This document shows positions 27,651-36,004 of a stretch of 64,000 bases of DNA, piece by piece (the stretch's first letter is position 1; each line of letters starts with the position of its first letter). The notes beneath the pieces were generated by a model, which was given only the letters and a program-made list of their open reading frames with translations, was not told the origin of the DNA and did not search any database. Both the position numbers and the translations under genes were made by a program. The stretch comes from Desulfamplus magnetovallimortis. Lineage in GTDB: Bacteria > Desulfobacterota > Desulfobacteria > Desulfobacterales > Desulfobacteraceae. Where the stretch lies: positions 229,994-293,993 of the forward strand of contig NZ_LT828542.1 in NCBI RefSeq assembly GCF_900170035.1. Direction: 5' to 3'.

Positions 27651-30317
27651 CTAAAAGAGATTATCCTTTTGAGCAAGCTCAATGATCGTAGGAGTAATAA
27701 AAATAAGCAACTCATTCCTTACGCTGCTCTCTGAATCAGTTCTGAAAAGATGACCAAGATAGGGGATATCTGACAAAAACGGAAAAGCAGTTCTGCCTTC
27801 CAGTATGGAATTTTTAACAACACCACCTATTACTATTGTTTCTCCATTATTAACCAGAAGTTCTGTCTCTGCTTCATTGGTTGATATGGTGGGAACTCCA
27901 TCTGCTGCCATACCAACAAGGTCATTTTTAGTAATTTTGATCTTCATGTTTATCCGCTTATCTGGTGTTACACTTGGTTCAACCTCAAGCATCAAGTCTA
28001 TCTTTTTAAACGATGTCGTGACTGTTGAATTTCCTCCCGAACCGGATACAGTATCATAAGGAACCTCAATACCCTGATTTATTTTTGCCTGTTTATTATC
28101 AAGGGTCATTATTTTGGGAGAAGAGATAATCTTGGAACTTCCTTTAGTTTCAGAGGCCGTAAGCCTTGCATCCAGAAGGAATGGGGTTCCGGCAAGGCGG
28201 CTGAAGGTGTAACCTATGCTTGAACTTGATGCAGCAGGGTAGTTGAATGCAGCATCAAACCCATATAAGCCTCCAAGATCATCACGATAAACATTTTGGC
28301 TCTCTCCACCCCATGCCACGCCAATCTCCTTTGCAAAGTCACGACTTGCCTCAACAACCTTTGCAGAAATCAGAACCTGGGGAGTAACCTTGTCAAGTTT
28401 AAAAATCAAATCCTTTGCCATATCGAGACTATTCTGTACATCAGTCATGATAATCAGCCGACTTCTCTTATCTACACTTATCTTGCCTCTTTCTGTCTTT
28501 ATCTCCTCAAGGTGAGGTTTTATGTCTGTGTCGGGATCAGCATAGTTAACACGCAGGTATGCTGTTACCAGGGGTTCCAGTTCTTTCTGTTGCTCCAGCT
28601 CCTTTTTACGAGCTTCAAGCCTCGCCTGCTTCTGGGCTGCCTCTTTTTGCAATGTCTCCTGGGTGGCAATCCTGATAATTGATCCCTCTTTTACTTTACC
28701 AAGGCCATTCATTTTTAGCACAAGATCAAGAATCTGATCCCACGGTACAGGCTTGTCAAGTGTCAGGGTGACATTCCCTGTGACATCCTTGTCTATGGCA
28801 AAATTATCGCCACTTACTGTTCGAAGTATTCTGAAAACATTTTTTATATCGGTCTCATAAAAATCAAGGCTTATCTTTTCTCCAGTATAGACAGGAGTTT
28901 CATCGTAAAGAGTATCTGCTGTGACAGGAACTGCCTCAATGGGCATATTTTCATTTTCATAATTGTACTCAATCTCATTTTCTGGAAATTCAACACTGCC
29001 CGCAGATGCTGCAAAGTTAACCTCATCAGAAGATGCATTTGGCTGTGAAGCAACAGAAGGCATAGAAGAAGAAAAAGATAAATTATCTGAATCATATTTT
29101 AAAGGGGCAGAAGATGAGGCTTTTTGAGGATTAACAGGCTGTTGATATGGAATTGAAATCGATGAAGGCTGGCCGTTTGCAACACTACCATGGTTCAGCG
29201 GTGGCTCAAGAAAAAGCTTAATCATGCTTCCTTGCTGCTCGACATGATATGGAACTCTTTCTCTTAACTGAAAAACAATTCGTGATGGTTCTGAAGCATC
29301 AAGTCTGTTAACAGGAAGCATTTCATTAACAGCAGAATCAAAATGTGTTGTTACAAGACGCATCTGGCTCTCTTCTGGAATATCAGTATTAAAAAGATTA
29401 AGCTGAAGCTCCATTTGATTCAATCTGCTGTTTTTAATTTTGTACCTTACCGGAGATGATGTCTGAACAACAATGGAAGTTTTGCCATCAGCACTGCTTT
29501 GAAAGTCAATTTTTTTCAGCTTTGCCGTTGCCTGAAAGTCAGTAGCTTCAAAAATTTCCTCTTGTGATAAAGGCTCAGTATTTTTTTCAATTGAAGCAGC
29601 AGATGAGAGATTTTTTGCCCCGTTAGAAGAGGTCTCTGCATTAACAGCAATTTGATGCTCATCTTCAGCAACATCTGAAGAAAAAATATCATTACTTAAA
29701 GCTCTATCTTCCTGAGAAGAAGATGCGTCACCCGCAAAAAGAGTATCAGAGCCAATGTCAGCCTTATCAGATCCAGATTGTTGCAATAAGGGATTTTCAT
29801 CTATGTTATTTAAAGTAGTACTTTGAGAATCTATATCCTGAGAAGAGACAGTGGATTGTCCTGATTTTTTATAAAAAACAAGTCTTAGGAGATCACCTTC
29901 TTCCTCAACACGATAATCAAGATCACTCTTTAAGAGGATATTGACGCCTGCTGTCTGTTTTTCATCATCAACATAGGATGGTAAAATTGAAGCAATTGCA
30001 GCCTCTGGGGGAATCACAGGTGGAGTTAAATTTTCAGAAAGGGAAGTTGAATGGAGATAAACCATTACCCCAAGAGGAAAATCCTGCTTGACAGAAGAGT
30101 ATTTCATCTCAGCATTTCCCTTAAGCAGAACATCCACTGAATCAGGGTGGCTTTCAAAGGAGAGGCTTTCAAGCACTCTTTGCCCGGAACTGTTCCCTGA
30201 ATGCAGGGAATTCCCTTGCCAGGCAGGAGAGAGACATCCTGAGAAACACAAAACAAATAACAAACCACTCATCCATCGACAGGCCGCTTTAAATTCAATA
30301 AAAAATAAATGAGACAT
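27651..30317 (-). CDS. pilQ: PilQ secretin
   Basis: An 888-residue secretin forming the outer-membrane channel for type IV pili. The N-terminus has a lipobox-like LLFVLCFSGC. Two AMIN-like segments, one of them about residues 265-375, precede a short low-complexity linker. The N0/STN domain is at KISLDFYETDIKNVFRILRT and an N1/KH-like domain at AYLRVNYADPDTDIKPHLEE. The secretin core holds VLISAKVVEASRDFAKEIGV, then KIISSPKIMTLDNKQAKINQ and TELLVNNGETIVIGGVVKNS, ending with PFLSDIPYLGHLFR and NELLIFITPTII. It starts three bases after pilP, in the standard pilMNOPQ order. Confidence 0.95.
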   Translation of the reverse strand: MSHLFFIEFKAACRWMSGLLFVLCFSGCLSPAWQGNSLHSGNSSGQRVLESLSFESHPDSVDVLLKGNAEMKYSSVKQDFPLGVMVYLHSTSLSENLTPPVIPPEAAIASILPSYVDDEKQTAGVNILLKSDLDYRVEEEGDLLRLVFYKKSGQSTVSSQDIDSQSTTLNNIDENPLLQQSGSDKADIGSDTLFAGDASSSQEDRALSNDIFSSDVAEDEHQIAVNAETSSNGAKNLSSAASIEKNTEPLSQEEIFEATDFQATAKLKKIDFQSSADGKTSIVVQTSSPVRYKIKNSRLNQMELQLNLFNTDIPEESQMRLVTTHFDSAVNEMLPVNRLDASEPSRIVFQLRERVPYHVEQQGSMIKLFLEPPLNHGSVANGQPSSISIPYQQPVNPQKASSSAPLKYDSDNLSFSSSMPSVASQPNASSDEVNFAASAGSVEFPENEIEYNYENENMPIEAVPVTADTLYDETPVYTGEKISLDFYETDIKNVFRILRTVSGDNFAIDKDVTGNVTLTLDKPVPWDQILDLVLKMNGLGKVKEGSIIRIATQETLQKEAAQKQARLEARKKELEQQKELEPLVTAYLRVNYADPDTDIKPHLEEIKTERGKISVDKRSRLIIMTDVQNSLDMAKDLIFKLDKVTPQVLISAKVVEASRDFAKEIGVAWGGESQNVYRDDLGGLYGFDAAFNYPAASSSSIGYTFSRLAGTPFLLDARLTASETKGSSKIISSPKIMTLDNKQAKINQGIEVPYDTVSGSGGNSTVTTSFKKIDLMLEVEPSVTPDKRINMKIKITKNDLVGMAADGVPTISTNEAETELLVNNGETIVIGGVVKNSILEGRTAFPFLSDIPYLGHLFRTDSESSVRNELLIFITPTIIELAQKDNLF

Positions 30318-30320
30318 ATA

Positions 30321-31184
30321 TCAACCCTTATCATCCAGCTTGTTGAGTTTCATTTCCTGGAAACGATCAATAACGTTTCCTTTATAATCCTTTACCTGCT
30401 CCTGTATGACTACTTTATCCCTTTCAATTCTCACAACCTGACCGGAGTTTCGACCAATGTAGGTTCCTATATTTACAAGGTATCCCTTGCCACTGCTCTC
30501 CTCAACCATTGCAACGTCACCTGAAGCCTTGCTGATAACAGCCACAAGCTTTATCTGACTGAAATCAAGCTTTTCAAGGGGAGTTAAAATCCTTCTGGGT
30601 ACCTCTTCCTCAATATCAACCTTCTCTTCGGCAACAGCCGGAGTATCTTTAAGAAGTGGTTCAAAAGGATCTATCTTTCCTTCACCTGAATAATATTTGC
30701 CATCCTCACCGATTTCTATAAGACTCTGGTATGTAATATCTCCCAAACCAGAATCTGATGGTGAGTCTAAATAATTTCCTTCAAGGTCAACATCTATAGT
30801 ATCTGTCAGCGGATTTTTCAACGGAATGTCGGTCAAAGCAAGATCATTTTTCTGATCATCTACAGATGCGACCTTAACCGCACTTTCATCTTCTATGCCT
30901 CCATCAACTGCTGTGCCGCCAGATGCCAATAGGTCTGAATCGCTAATTTCCTTTTTAACATTTCCAGATACCTGATGCACATCCGTGGATTCTGCCGGGG
31001 TAGATTCAGAGTCGGTCTCCTCTGATTCGATATTTTTAAGATCGCCAGCAGGAGGAATCTTAATTGATACAACCTCCTGTACCACCTGTTCTGGGATTTC
31101 TTTTCTCTGTTCACAGGCAGTTAGATATATTGCTAAAAAAGTTGAGACAATAGATAACAACACTTTATTTCTGAAATTTATCAT
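30321..31184 (-). CDS. pilP: PilP pilotin-like lipoprotein
   Basis: A 287-residue inner-membrane lipoprotein with lipobox LAIYLTAC near residue 24. A long, acidic, disordered linker (about 25-190) precedes the PilP C-terminal beta domain (RILTPLEKLDFSQIKLVAVI, then GYLVNIGTYIGRNSGQVVRI and VVIQEQVKDYKGNV). PilP bridges the PilN/PilO inner-membrane complex to the N0 domain of PilQ. Its start overlaps the pilO stop by four bases. The family is usually about 175 residues, so the linker is unusually long. Confidence 0.9.
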   Translation of the reverse strand: MINFRNKVLLSIVSTFLAIYLTACEQRKEIPEQVVQEVVSIKIPPAGDLKNIESEETDSESTPAESTDVHQVSGNVKKEISDSDLLASGGTAVDGGIEDESAVKVASVDDQKNDLALTDIPLKNPLTDTIDVDLEGNYLDSPSDSGLGDITYQSLIEIGEDGKYYSGEGKIDPFEPLLKDTPAVAEEKVDIEEEVPRRILTPLEKLDFSQIKLVAVISKASGDVAMVEESSGKGYLVNIGTYIGRNSGQVVRIERDKVVIQEQVKDYKGNVIDRFQEMKLNKLDDKG

Positions 31185-31855
31185 TTACCCCGCCTTCTTT
31201 TGTCTTTTGTAGGCTTTGGCTGCTCTGCTTCCGCATCCTTTTGTTCTATAAATGTATATGTTACAGCCGTACATGATACTTCAAGAGCTTCATCTCCCGC
31301 CTTAGCATAGCTCATAACAATATCTCTTATATTTACAAGCCGCGACAATTGCGAAACCCTGTCAAAAAACTCTGCAAGCTGATGGTACCCTCCTTCTACT
31401 TTAATTGAGACAGGGACTTCTGCGTAAAAATCTTTTTTCACTACAGCTTCGGGCTTAAATAAAACAAATTCAAGCCCAGCATCATTACCTGACTTTGAAA
31501 CTGCTGTCAAAAGAGAATTTATCTCTTTTTTATCAGGAAGAGCAAGAAGGGCAGTATGAAAGTCATCCTCTTTTTCTTTAAGCTCTGTCTCAACCTTTTC
31601 AAGTTTAGCTGCTTTAATTTTGTACGTTGATAGCTGAGAGTTCAATGAAGCATACTCATTTTCAAGGCTGACAATTTTTTCAAGACGGGGGGCAAGGAAA
31701 AAATAGTAAAAGCCACCTCCCATGACAGCCAGGGTTGCAACACATATAAGCAGTCGCTGTTTCCTGGACAACTTTCCCACTTTTTCAAAAAAAGGGGCTG
31801 TCTTTTCCTTGAATTGACTGACGATTGACTTAACTTGCTTTTTTTCTTTGCTCAT
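31181..31855 (-). CDS. pilO: PilO inner-membrane alignment protein
   Basis: A 224-residue protein with a basic cytoplasmic N-terminus, one transmembrane helix (LLICVATLAVMGGGFYYFFL, about 34-53), a coiled coil (about 55-100) and the ferredoxin-like PilO domain. The latter includes ALPDKKEINSLLTAVSKSGN and GGYHQLAEFFDRVSQLSRLV. It pairs with PilN. Unlike the other gene junctions of this operon, the one with pilN is separated by a 366-base gap containing a family B repeat. Confidence 0.92.
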   Translation of the reverse strand: MSKEKKQVKSIVSQFKEKTAPFFEKVGKLSRKQRLLICVATLAVMGGGFYYFFLAPRLEKIVSLENEYASLNSQLSTYKIKAAKLEKVETELKEKEDDFHTALLALPDKKEINSLLTAVSKSGNDAGLEFVLFKPEAVVKKDFYAEVPVSIKVEGGYHQLAEFFDRVSQLSRLVNIRDIVMSYAKAGDEALEVSCTAVTYTFIEQKDAEAEQPKPTKDKRRRGK

Positions 31856-32221
31856 TTTATATCATCCGGCTGTTGCATTGTCAGTAACAAATCACATACA
31901 AACTCTCTTAAAACAATCTATAATTTTAAGTAGTTAGACTAATATTTCTTCCGGTTAAACCTTAGTGGATAATGGAAAAAATTTAAGTCCACCGACTTAT
32001 AAGCTCTTAAAAAGAGTCAGAAGCCTGATTGTAAGCATCTACAACGCTCTAAATTTTTTTTGGGCACCATTGAAAATTTTCAAATCAATCTCTCAAGCAA
32101 ATGCAAACTTTTTGATATAACGTACATGGCGGATTACCGCCACAATCGAAGGGATGAAAGTCGTTTTTAAAACAGGCTGTTACGGAGACTTTCATATAAA
32201 ACTACAAATCAAAAAAGTTCA
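31856..32221. repeat. Family B repeat inside the pil operon (copy at 32115-32206)
   Basis: The gap between pilN and pilO contains ATAACGTACATGGCGGATTA, then CCGCCACAATCGAAGGGATG, AAAGTCGTTTTTAAAACAGG and GACTTTCATATAA. GGCGGATTACCGCC forms one hairpin, and ATGAAAGTC...GACTTTCAT a second. It is almost identical to the tandem pair near 62.3 kb. The remainder (31856-32110) has no gene. An insertion here is the simplest explanation for a gap in an otherwise tightly packed operon. Confidence 0.75.
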
Positions 32222-32785
32222 TCACTTTTTAGGTGCAACATTTGACTTTGCGCAAACAAGCTCAAATTCCCTGACCTTGGCATCTTTAATGCTTTTTAAC
32301 TGAATTGTTTTCAAATCAACTCCTTCAGAATTAAACAACTCAGAACTTTTCACATTTGTCATAAAATCAGCCACGGTCTGCTGATCAAAAGCAACTCCTT
32401 TTAATGTTACTGAGTTGCCTGCTGACTTAAGGTAGGTTATCCACATCCTCTCTGGAATAACAAGCTGTGTAAGGTTATCCATAAGCACCACAGGTTCTTT
32501 TCGAATGTTATTGAGAGAATCGATGGCATCAAGTTTCTGCTGAAGGAGAGCAAGCTCTTTCTCAATTTTAGTAACCCTGTCTGCTTTTGCCTTATATATT
32601 GATATCTCCTGCTTTACACTTGCAATCTTACTTTCATGCTCTTTGATCTTATCATCATAATGGAGAATCACATACCAAAAAACAAATAACAATAAAAGAG
32701 CCATCAAAGAAAAAATTGAGACCTGCCTTCGAATATTTTCTTTTGCTCGGGCTGCCCTGAAGGGGAGTAAATTGATTCTTATCAT
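32222..32785 (-). CDS. pilN: PilN inner-membrane protein
   Basis: A 187-residue protein beginning MIRINLLPFRAARAKENIRR. The INLLP motif binds the groove of PilM. A transmembrane helix (SLMALLLLFVFWYVILHY, about 26-43), a coiled coil (about 50-95) and a ferredoxin-like domain (KEPVVLMDNLTQLVIPERMW, then VTLKGVAFDQQTVADFM) complete the family architecture. Its start overlaps the pilM stop by four bases. It forms the inner-membrane alignment platform with PilM, PilO and PilP. Confidence 0.93.
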   Translation of the reverse strand: MIRINLLPFRAARAKENIRRQVSIFSLMALLLLFVFWYVILHYDDKIKEHESKIASVKQEISIYKAKADRVTKIEKELALLQQKLDAIDSLNNIRKEPVVLMDNLTQLVIPERMWITYLKSAGNSVTLKGVAFDQQTVADFMTNVKSSELFNSEGVDLKTIQLKSIKDAKVREFELVCAKSNVAPKK

Positions 32786-33840
32786 TTGTCGTCAACCCTC
32801 CTTAATGCCAGTCCAAGAGCAATTGATGCAAATGGCACTGCCCGCTGAATAAAAGCGTCAGAAAAATCCTTAGGATTAACCTTTATCACATCAAATGGAT
32901 TCAATATTGAAACAGGAATTCCAAGATCAGTGGAGAGTTTTTCAGTAAAACCATCCATCAGTGAACCGCCACCACCAAGGTAAATGTTCTGAACATTACC
33001 ATGTACTGATTTGGCCTGAAATGTTTTAACAACATTCTGGATTTCCACACTCCATCTCTGGGAAAAACCTTCGGAGATCTCTTTTAAATCAGCAGCACTC
33101 ATTGATGCAGTATCAATTTTTGACATAATTCTTTCTGCTTCCTCAAGGGTACACTCCTGTTCGGAAGAGATCATCTCCCTTACCTGACCGATTCCTGAAG
33201 AAGAGTCTCTCATCATCAGAGAGTTAAATCCTTTGACTATATTCATGGTTGTCTTGGTGACTCCCACATCAATGATCATGTCAAGGGTGTCAGTTTTTTT
33301 CCTGCAGAAAACCTCATAAATATTCTGAAATGCAAAGCTGTCAACATCAATAATGCTTGGATTCAGGCCGGCAAGATCAATCAGATCAATGTATTCTGCC
33401 ACAAGGTCTTTTTTGGCAGCAACAAGAAGGACATTCATTTGATCTGCAGCAACATCACTATCATCCATGATCTGAAAATCAATATTCATATCATCAATAT
33501 CATATGGAATGTACTGTTCAGCCTCAAAGCGTATTGAATCCACAAGAGCACTTTCAGAAACAGCGGGAACGGTAATAGTTTTAACAACAACCGACGAGCC
33601 ACCTGTGGCTATAGCAACATTCTTTGTCTTTATTTTATGGGTTTTAAAAAGGTTTTTTATGATCCCGGCCAGTTGTTCAATCTCAATAATCTCGCCATCT
33701 TCAATCAGGCCAGGCGGTATGGGAGTCATTCCGAACTTAACCAGAGAAATATCCTTGCCGCTTGTTTTGAGTTCTGCCACCTTAATCACAGATGAACCGA
33801 TGTCCAGTCCCACAAGGTGACCTTTTTTGCTGAGTAACAT
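32782..33840 (-). CDS. pilM: PilM actin-like pilus assembly ATPase
   Basis: A 352-residue cytoplasmic protein of the FtsA/PilM actin-like fold. VGLDIGSSVIKVAELKTSGK (about 11-30) is phosphate-binding loop 1, DMIIDVGVTKTTMNIVKG (about 187-204) loop 2, and NIYLGGGGSLMDGFTEKLST (about 290-309) the adenosine motif. Also visible are RFEAEQYIPYDIDDMNIDFQ and FASIALGLALRRV, both typical of PilM. It binds the N-terminal tail of PilN. It is first in the operon, and the promoter should lie upstream of 33840. Confidence 0.95.
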   Translation of the reverse strand: MLLSKKGHLVGLDIGSSVIKVAELKTSGKDISLVKFGMTPIPPGLIEDGEIIEIEQLAGIIKNLFKTHKIKTKNVAIATGGSSVVVKTITVPAVSESALVDSIRFEAEQYIPYDIDDMNIDFQIMDDSDVAADQMNVLLVAAKKDLVAEYIDLIDLAGLNPSIIDVDSFAFQNIYEVFCRKKTDTLDMIIDVGVTKTTMNIVKGFNSLMMRDSSSGIGQVREMISSEQECTLEEAERIMSKIDTASMSAADLKEISEGFSQRWSVEIQNVVKTFQAKSVHGNVQNIYLGGGGSLMDGFTEKLSTDLGIPVSILNPFDVIKVNPKDFSDAFIQRAVPFASIALGLALRRVDDK

Positions 33841-34552
33841 AGCTATTTACGATACCTTCCTTTTAACAGAGATTTTAAGGAGTCGCCAGTAATAAGCCCT
33901 CTAAAAATGGCACCACATATTGATGAATCTTCAAATTCAATTTTTTCAAAGCATAAAAGCTCGAATTATTAACACAAAACCTACAGATATGGGGCTATTT
34001 ACCATACCATCAAGTATTATGTACAATCAAAAGATAGACGGAGATAGCTGCGATGCAGTCACACCCAAAGATGAAAATCTGTATCCTTTTCCAAATAAAC
34101 GGTCATGGTCGACATTCAGCCACCCACGGATATGGAAATTTGTATCTATTTTCGGCATGCTTCATTTTCCAGTTTACACTTTCCTGAGAGAAAGCTCTGA
34201 GTGGTGGGGATCTCTCACAAAAAAGTGTAAAGTACTGTTGGGTTCATATGAAGGATGCCCTATTTTCACGGTAAACGGTCATGACTGCCATCCAGCCACC
34301 CCCGAATATGGAAATTTGTATCCATTTCCACGGTAAAAAAACATTCTGCATTTTCATTGCCATGCAAACCCGTTATAACTATACTGACAGCATGCTTATA
34401 TAAGTACTGTTATCGTCATCAAGTCAAGTATTTTAATACAATTAAGCAAAAAAAATTCACTTTGACAGACTGTTTAATACAACCCCATTGCAAATACCTC
34501 TTTCACAATGGCCGTTATATAAAAAAATTAATATATTACAACAAAAACACAA
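33841..34552. repeat. Divergent intergenic region with C-D-C repeat cluster
   Basis: Between pilM (minus) and the kinase gene (plus) three elements are packed together: family C at about 34038-34150, family D at 34154-34259 and family C again at 34265-34337. The D copy has ends GGCATGCTTCAT and ATGAAGGATGCC and inner arms TTTACACTTT and AAAGTGTAAA. The promoters of both transcription units must lie in this region. No gene is seen. Confidence 0.75.
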
Positions 34553-36004
34553 ATGGAATACAAAAGTATGACAAATCAATCAATTGGGGAAAAAAAACCC
34601 TTTAGATTTGTAAAATTTTTTACATTTTCAAGTTTAATAGTAATGTTTGCAGCAACCATTGTAATGTCTGCAATGAATGCTCACTGGGTCAAAAGCATTT
34701 TACAGCAAAAAAGTGAAGAGTATGCACATCTGTTAGTTGAAAATCTCAATCATCAGGTATTTTTGCAGTTTATAATACCAACAGTCCTGAAATACGGTAA
34801 AATCAAATTAAGGGAACAGCAGCAATATGAAAGAATGGAGCGTGTTGTAAGAACCACCCTTCACAGCTTTAATGTTGAGATGGTAAATATTTACGACATG
34901 AAAAACACAATTTCATACAGCTTTGATAAAGATAAAATCGGAAGCAAAGACGAAAACAGCAAGGGATATGCCCAGGCGATTCAAAACGTGTCAACAAGCA
35001 GGCTGATTCAAAAAGGAAACCCTTTTGAGATCCTTATGGGTTTTCCACACACAACAAAAATCGCTACGTTCGCTCCACTCAGAGCAGAAAAGCCACTTTC
35101 TTCTATCTCCGGACCTGTTCTTGGTGTAGTGGAGATAGTTCAAGACATTTCTGAAGATTACCTTAAAATATTCCAACTGCAACTTCTGACCATCATTACA
35201 TGTTTTCTTGTTATGGGAATTCTGTTCGCTATTCTTATTTTTGTGGTACGACAGGGTGAACGCATTATTGAAGCAAGGGCAGAGGAGAGACTCAAACTTG
35301 AAGAGAAACTCCAGCAGGCAGAACATCTTTCTGCAATTGGAGAGATGACAGCCGGCGTTTCACATGAAATACGCAACCCCCTTGGGATTATCAAAAGCTC
35401 TGCAGAACTTCTCAAAAAGAAAATGGGGCGTCTGAATCAACCCACAAACATTGTTGACATAATAGTAGAAGAGTCTGTCCGTTTAAATAACATCATCACC
35501 GATTTCCTTGACTTTGCAAAACCAATGAATCTTGTGCTAAAACCCTGTAGTATTGAAGCTATAATTGACAAAAACACCCACTATATATCCCAACAGCTTA
35601 ATGACAACAATATCATCATAAAAAAGATAATAACAGATGAAATTCCAGAAATTATGTTGGACCCTGAAAAAATATATCAGGCATTCCTGAATATTATGCT
35701 AAATTCATGCCAGGCAATGCAAAACGGCGGAACAATAACTGTATCTGTTTATTTAAAAAAAACTGACCAACACACGTTTGTAACAATTATTTTTGAAGAC
35801 AATGGTTCAGGTATTCCCGAAGAAACCATAAAAAAAATATGGAATCCATTTTTTACAACCAAGGAAAAAGGTACAGGTCTTGGACTTGGTATTGTCAAAA
35901 ACATCATTGAGTCGCACCATGGAGAGATTCAAATTTCCAGCAGTAAGAATGCCGGTGCAAAAGTAGAAATCACGCTACCATCCAGGGAGATGCAACAGAC
36001 ATGA
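34553..36004 (+). CDS. Membrane histidine kinase, NtrB-like
   Basis: A 483-residue sensor kinase. Transmembrane helices are at about 21-44 and 209-233, enclosing a periplasmic sensor domain of about 160 residues. After a short coiled coil, the dimerisation domain carries the H-box SAIGEMTAGVSHEIRNPLGI with phosphoacceptor His271. The ATPase domain contains an N box (NIMLNSCQAMQNGG), DNGSGIP, NPFFTTKEKGTGLGLGI and a final NAGAKVEITLPS. The following response-regulator gene overlaps it by four bases, so the two form a two-component system. The signal is unknown. Its position beside pilM suggests a PilS-like role, but this is only an inference from neighbourhood. Confidence 0.88.
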   Translation: MEYKSMTNQSIGEKKPFRFVKFFTFSSLIVMFAATIVMSAMNAHWVKSILQQKSEEYAHLLVENLNHQVFLQFIIPTVLKYGKIKLREQQQYERMERVVRTTLHSFNVEMVNIYDMKNTISYSFDKDKIGSKDENSKGYAQAIQNVSTSRLIQKGNPFEILMGFPHTTKIATFAPLRAEKPLSSISGPVLGVVEIVQDISEDYLKIFQLQLLTIITCFLVMGILFAILIFVVRQGERIIEARAEERLKLEEKLQQAEHLSAIGEMTAGVSHEIRNPLGIIKSSAELLKKKMGRLNQPTNIVDIIVEESVRLNNIITDFLDFAKPMNLVLKPCSIEAIIDKNTHYISQQLNDNNIIIKKIITDEIPEIMLDPEKIYQAFLNIMLNSCQAMQNGGTITVSVYLKKTDQHTFVTIIFEDNGSGIPEETIKKIWNPFFTTKEKGTGLGLGIVKNIIESHHGEIQISSSKNAGAKVEITLPSREMQQT

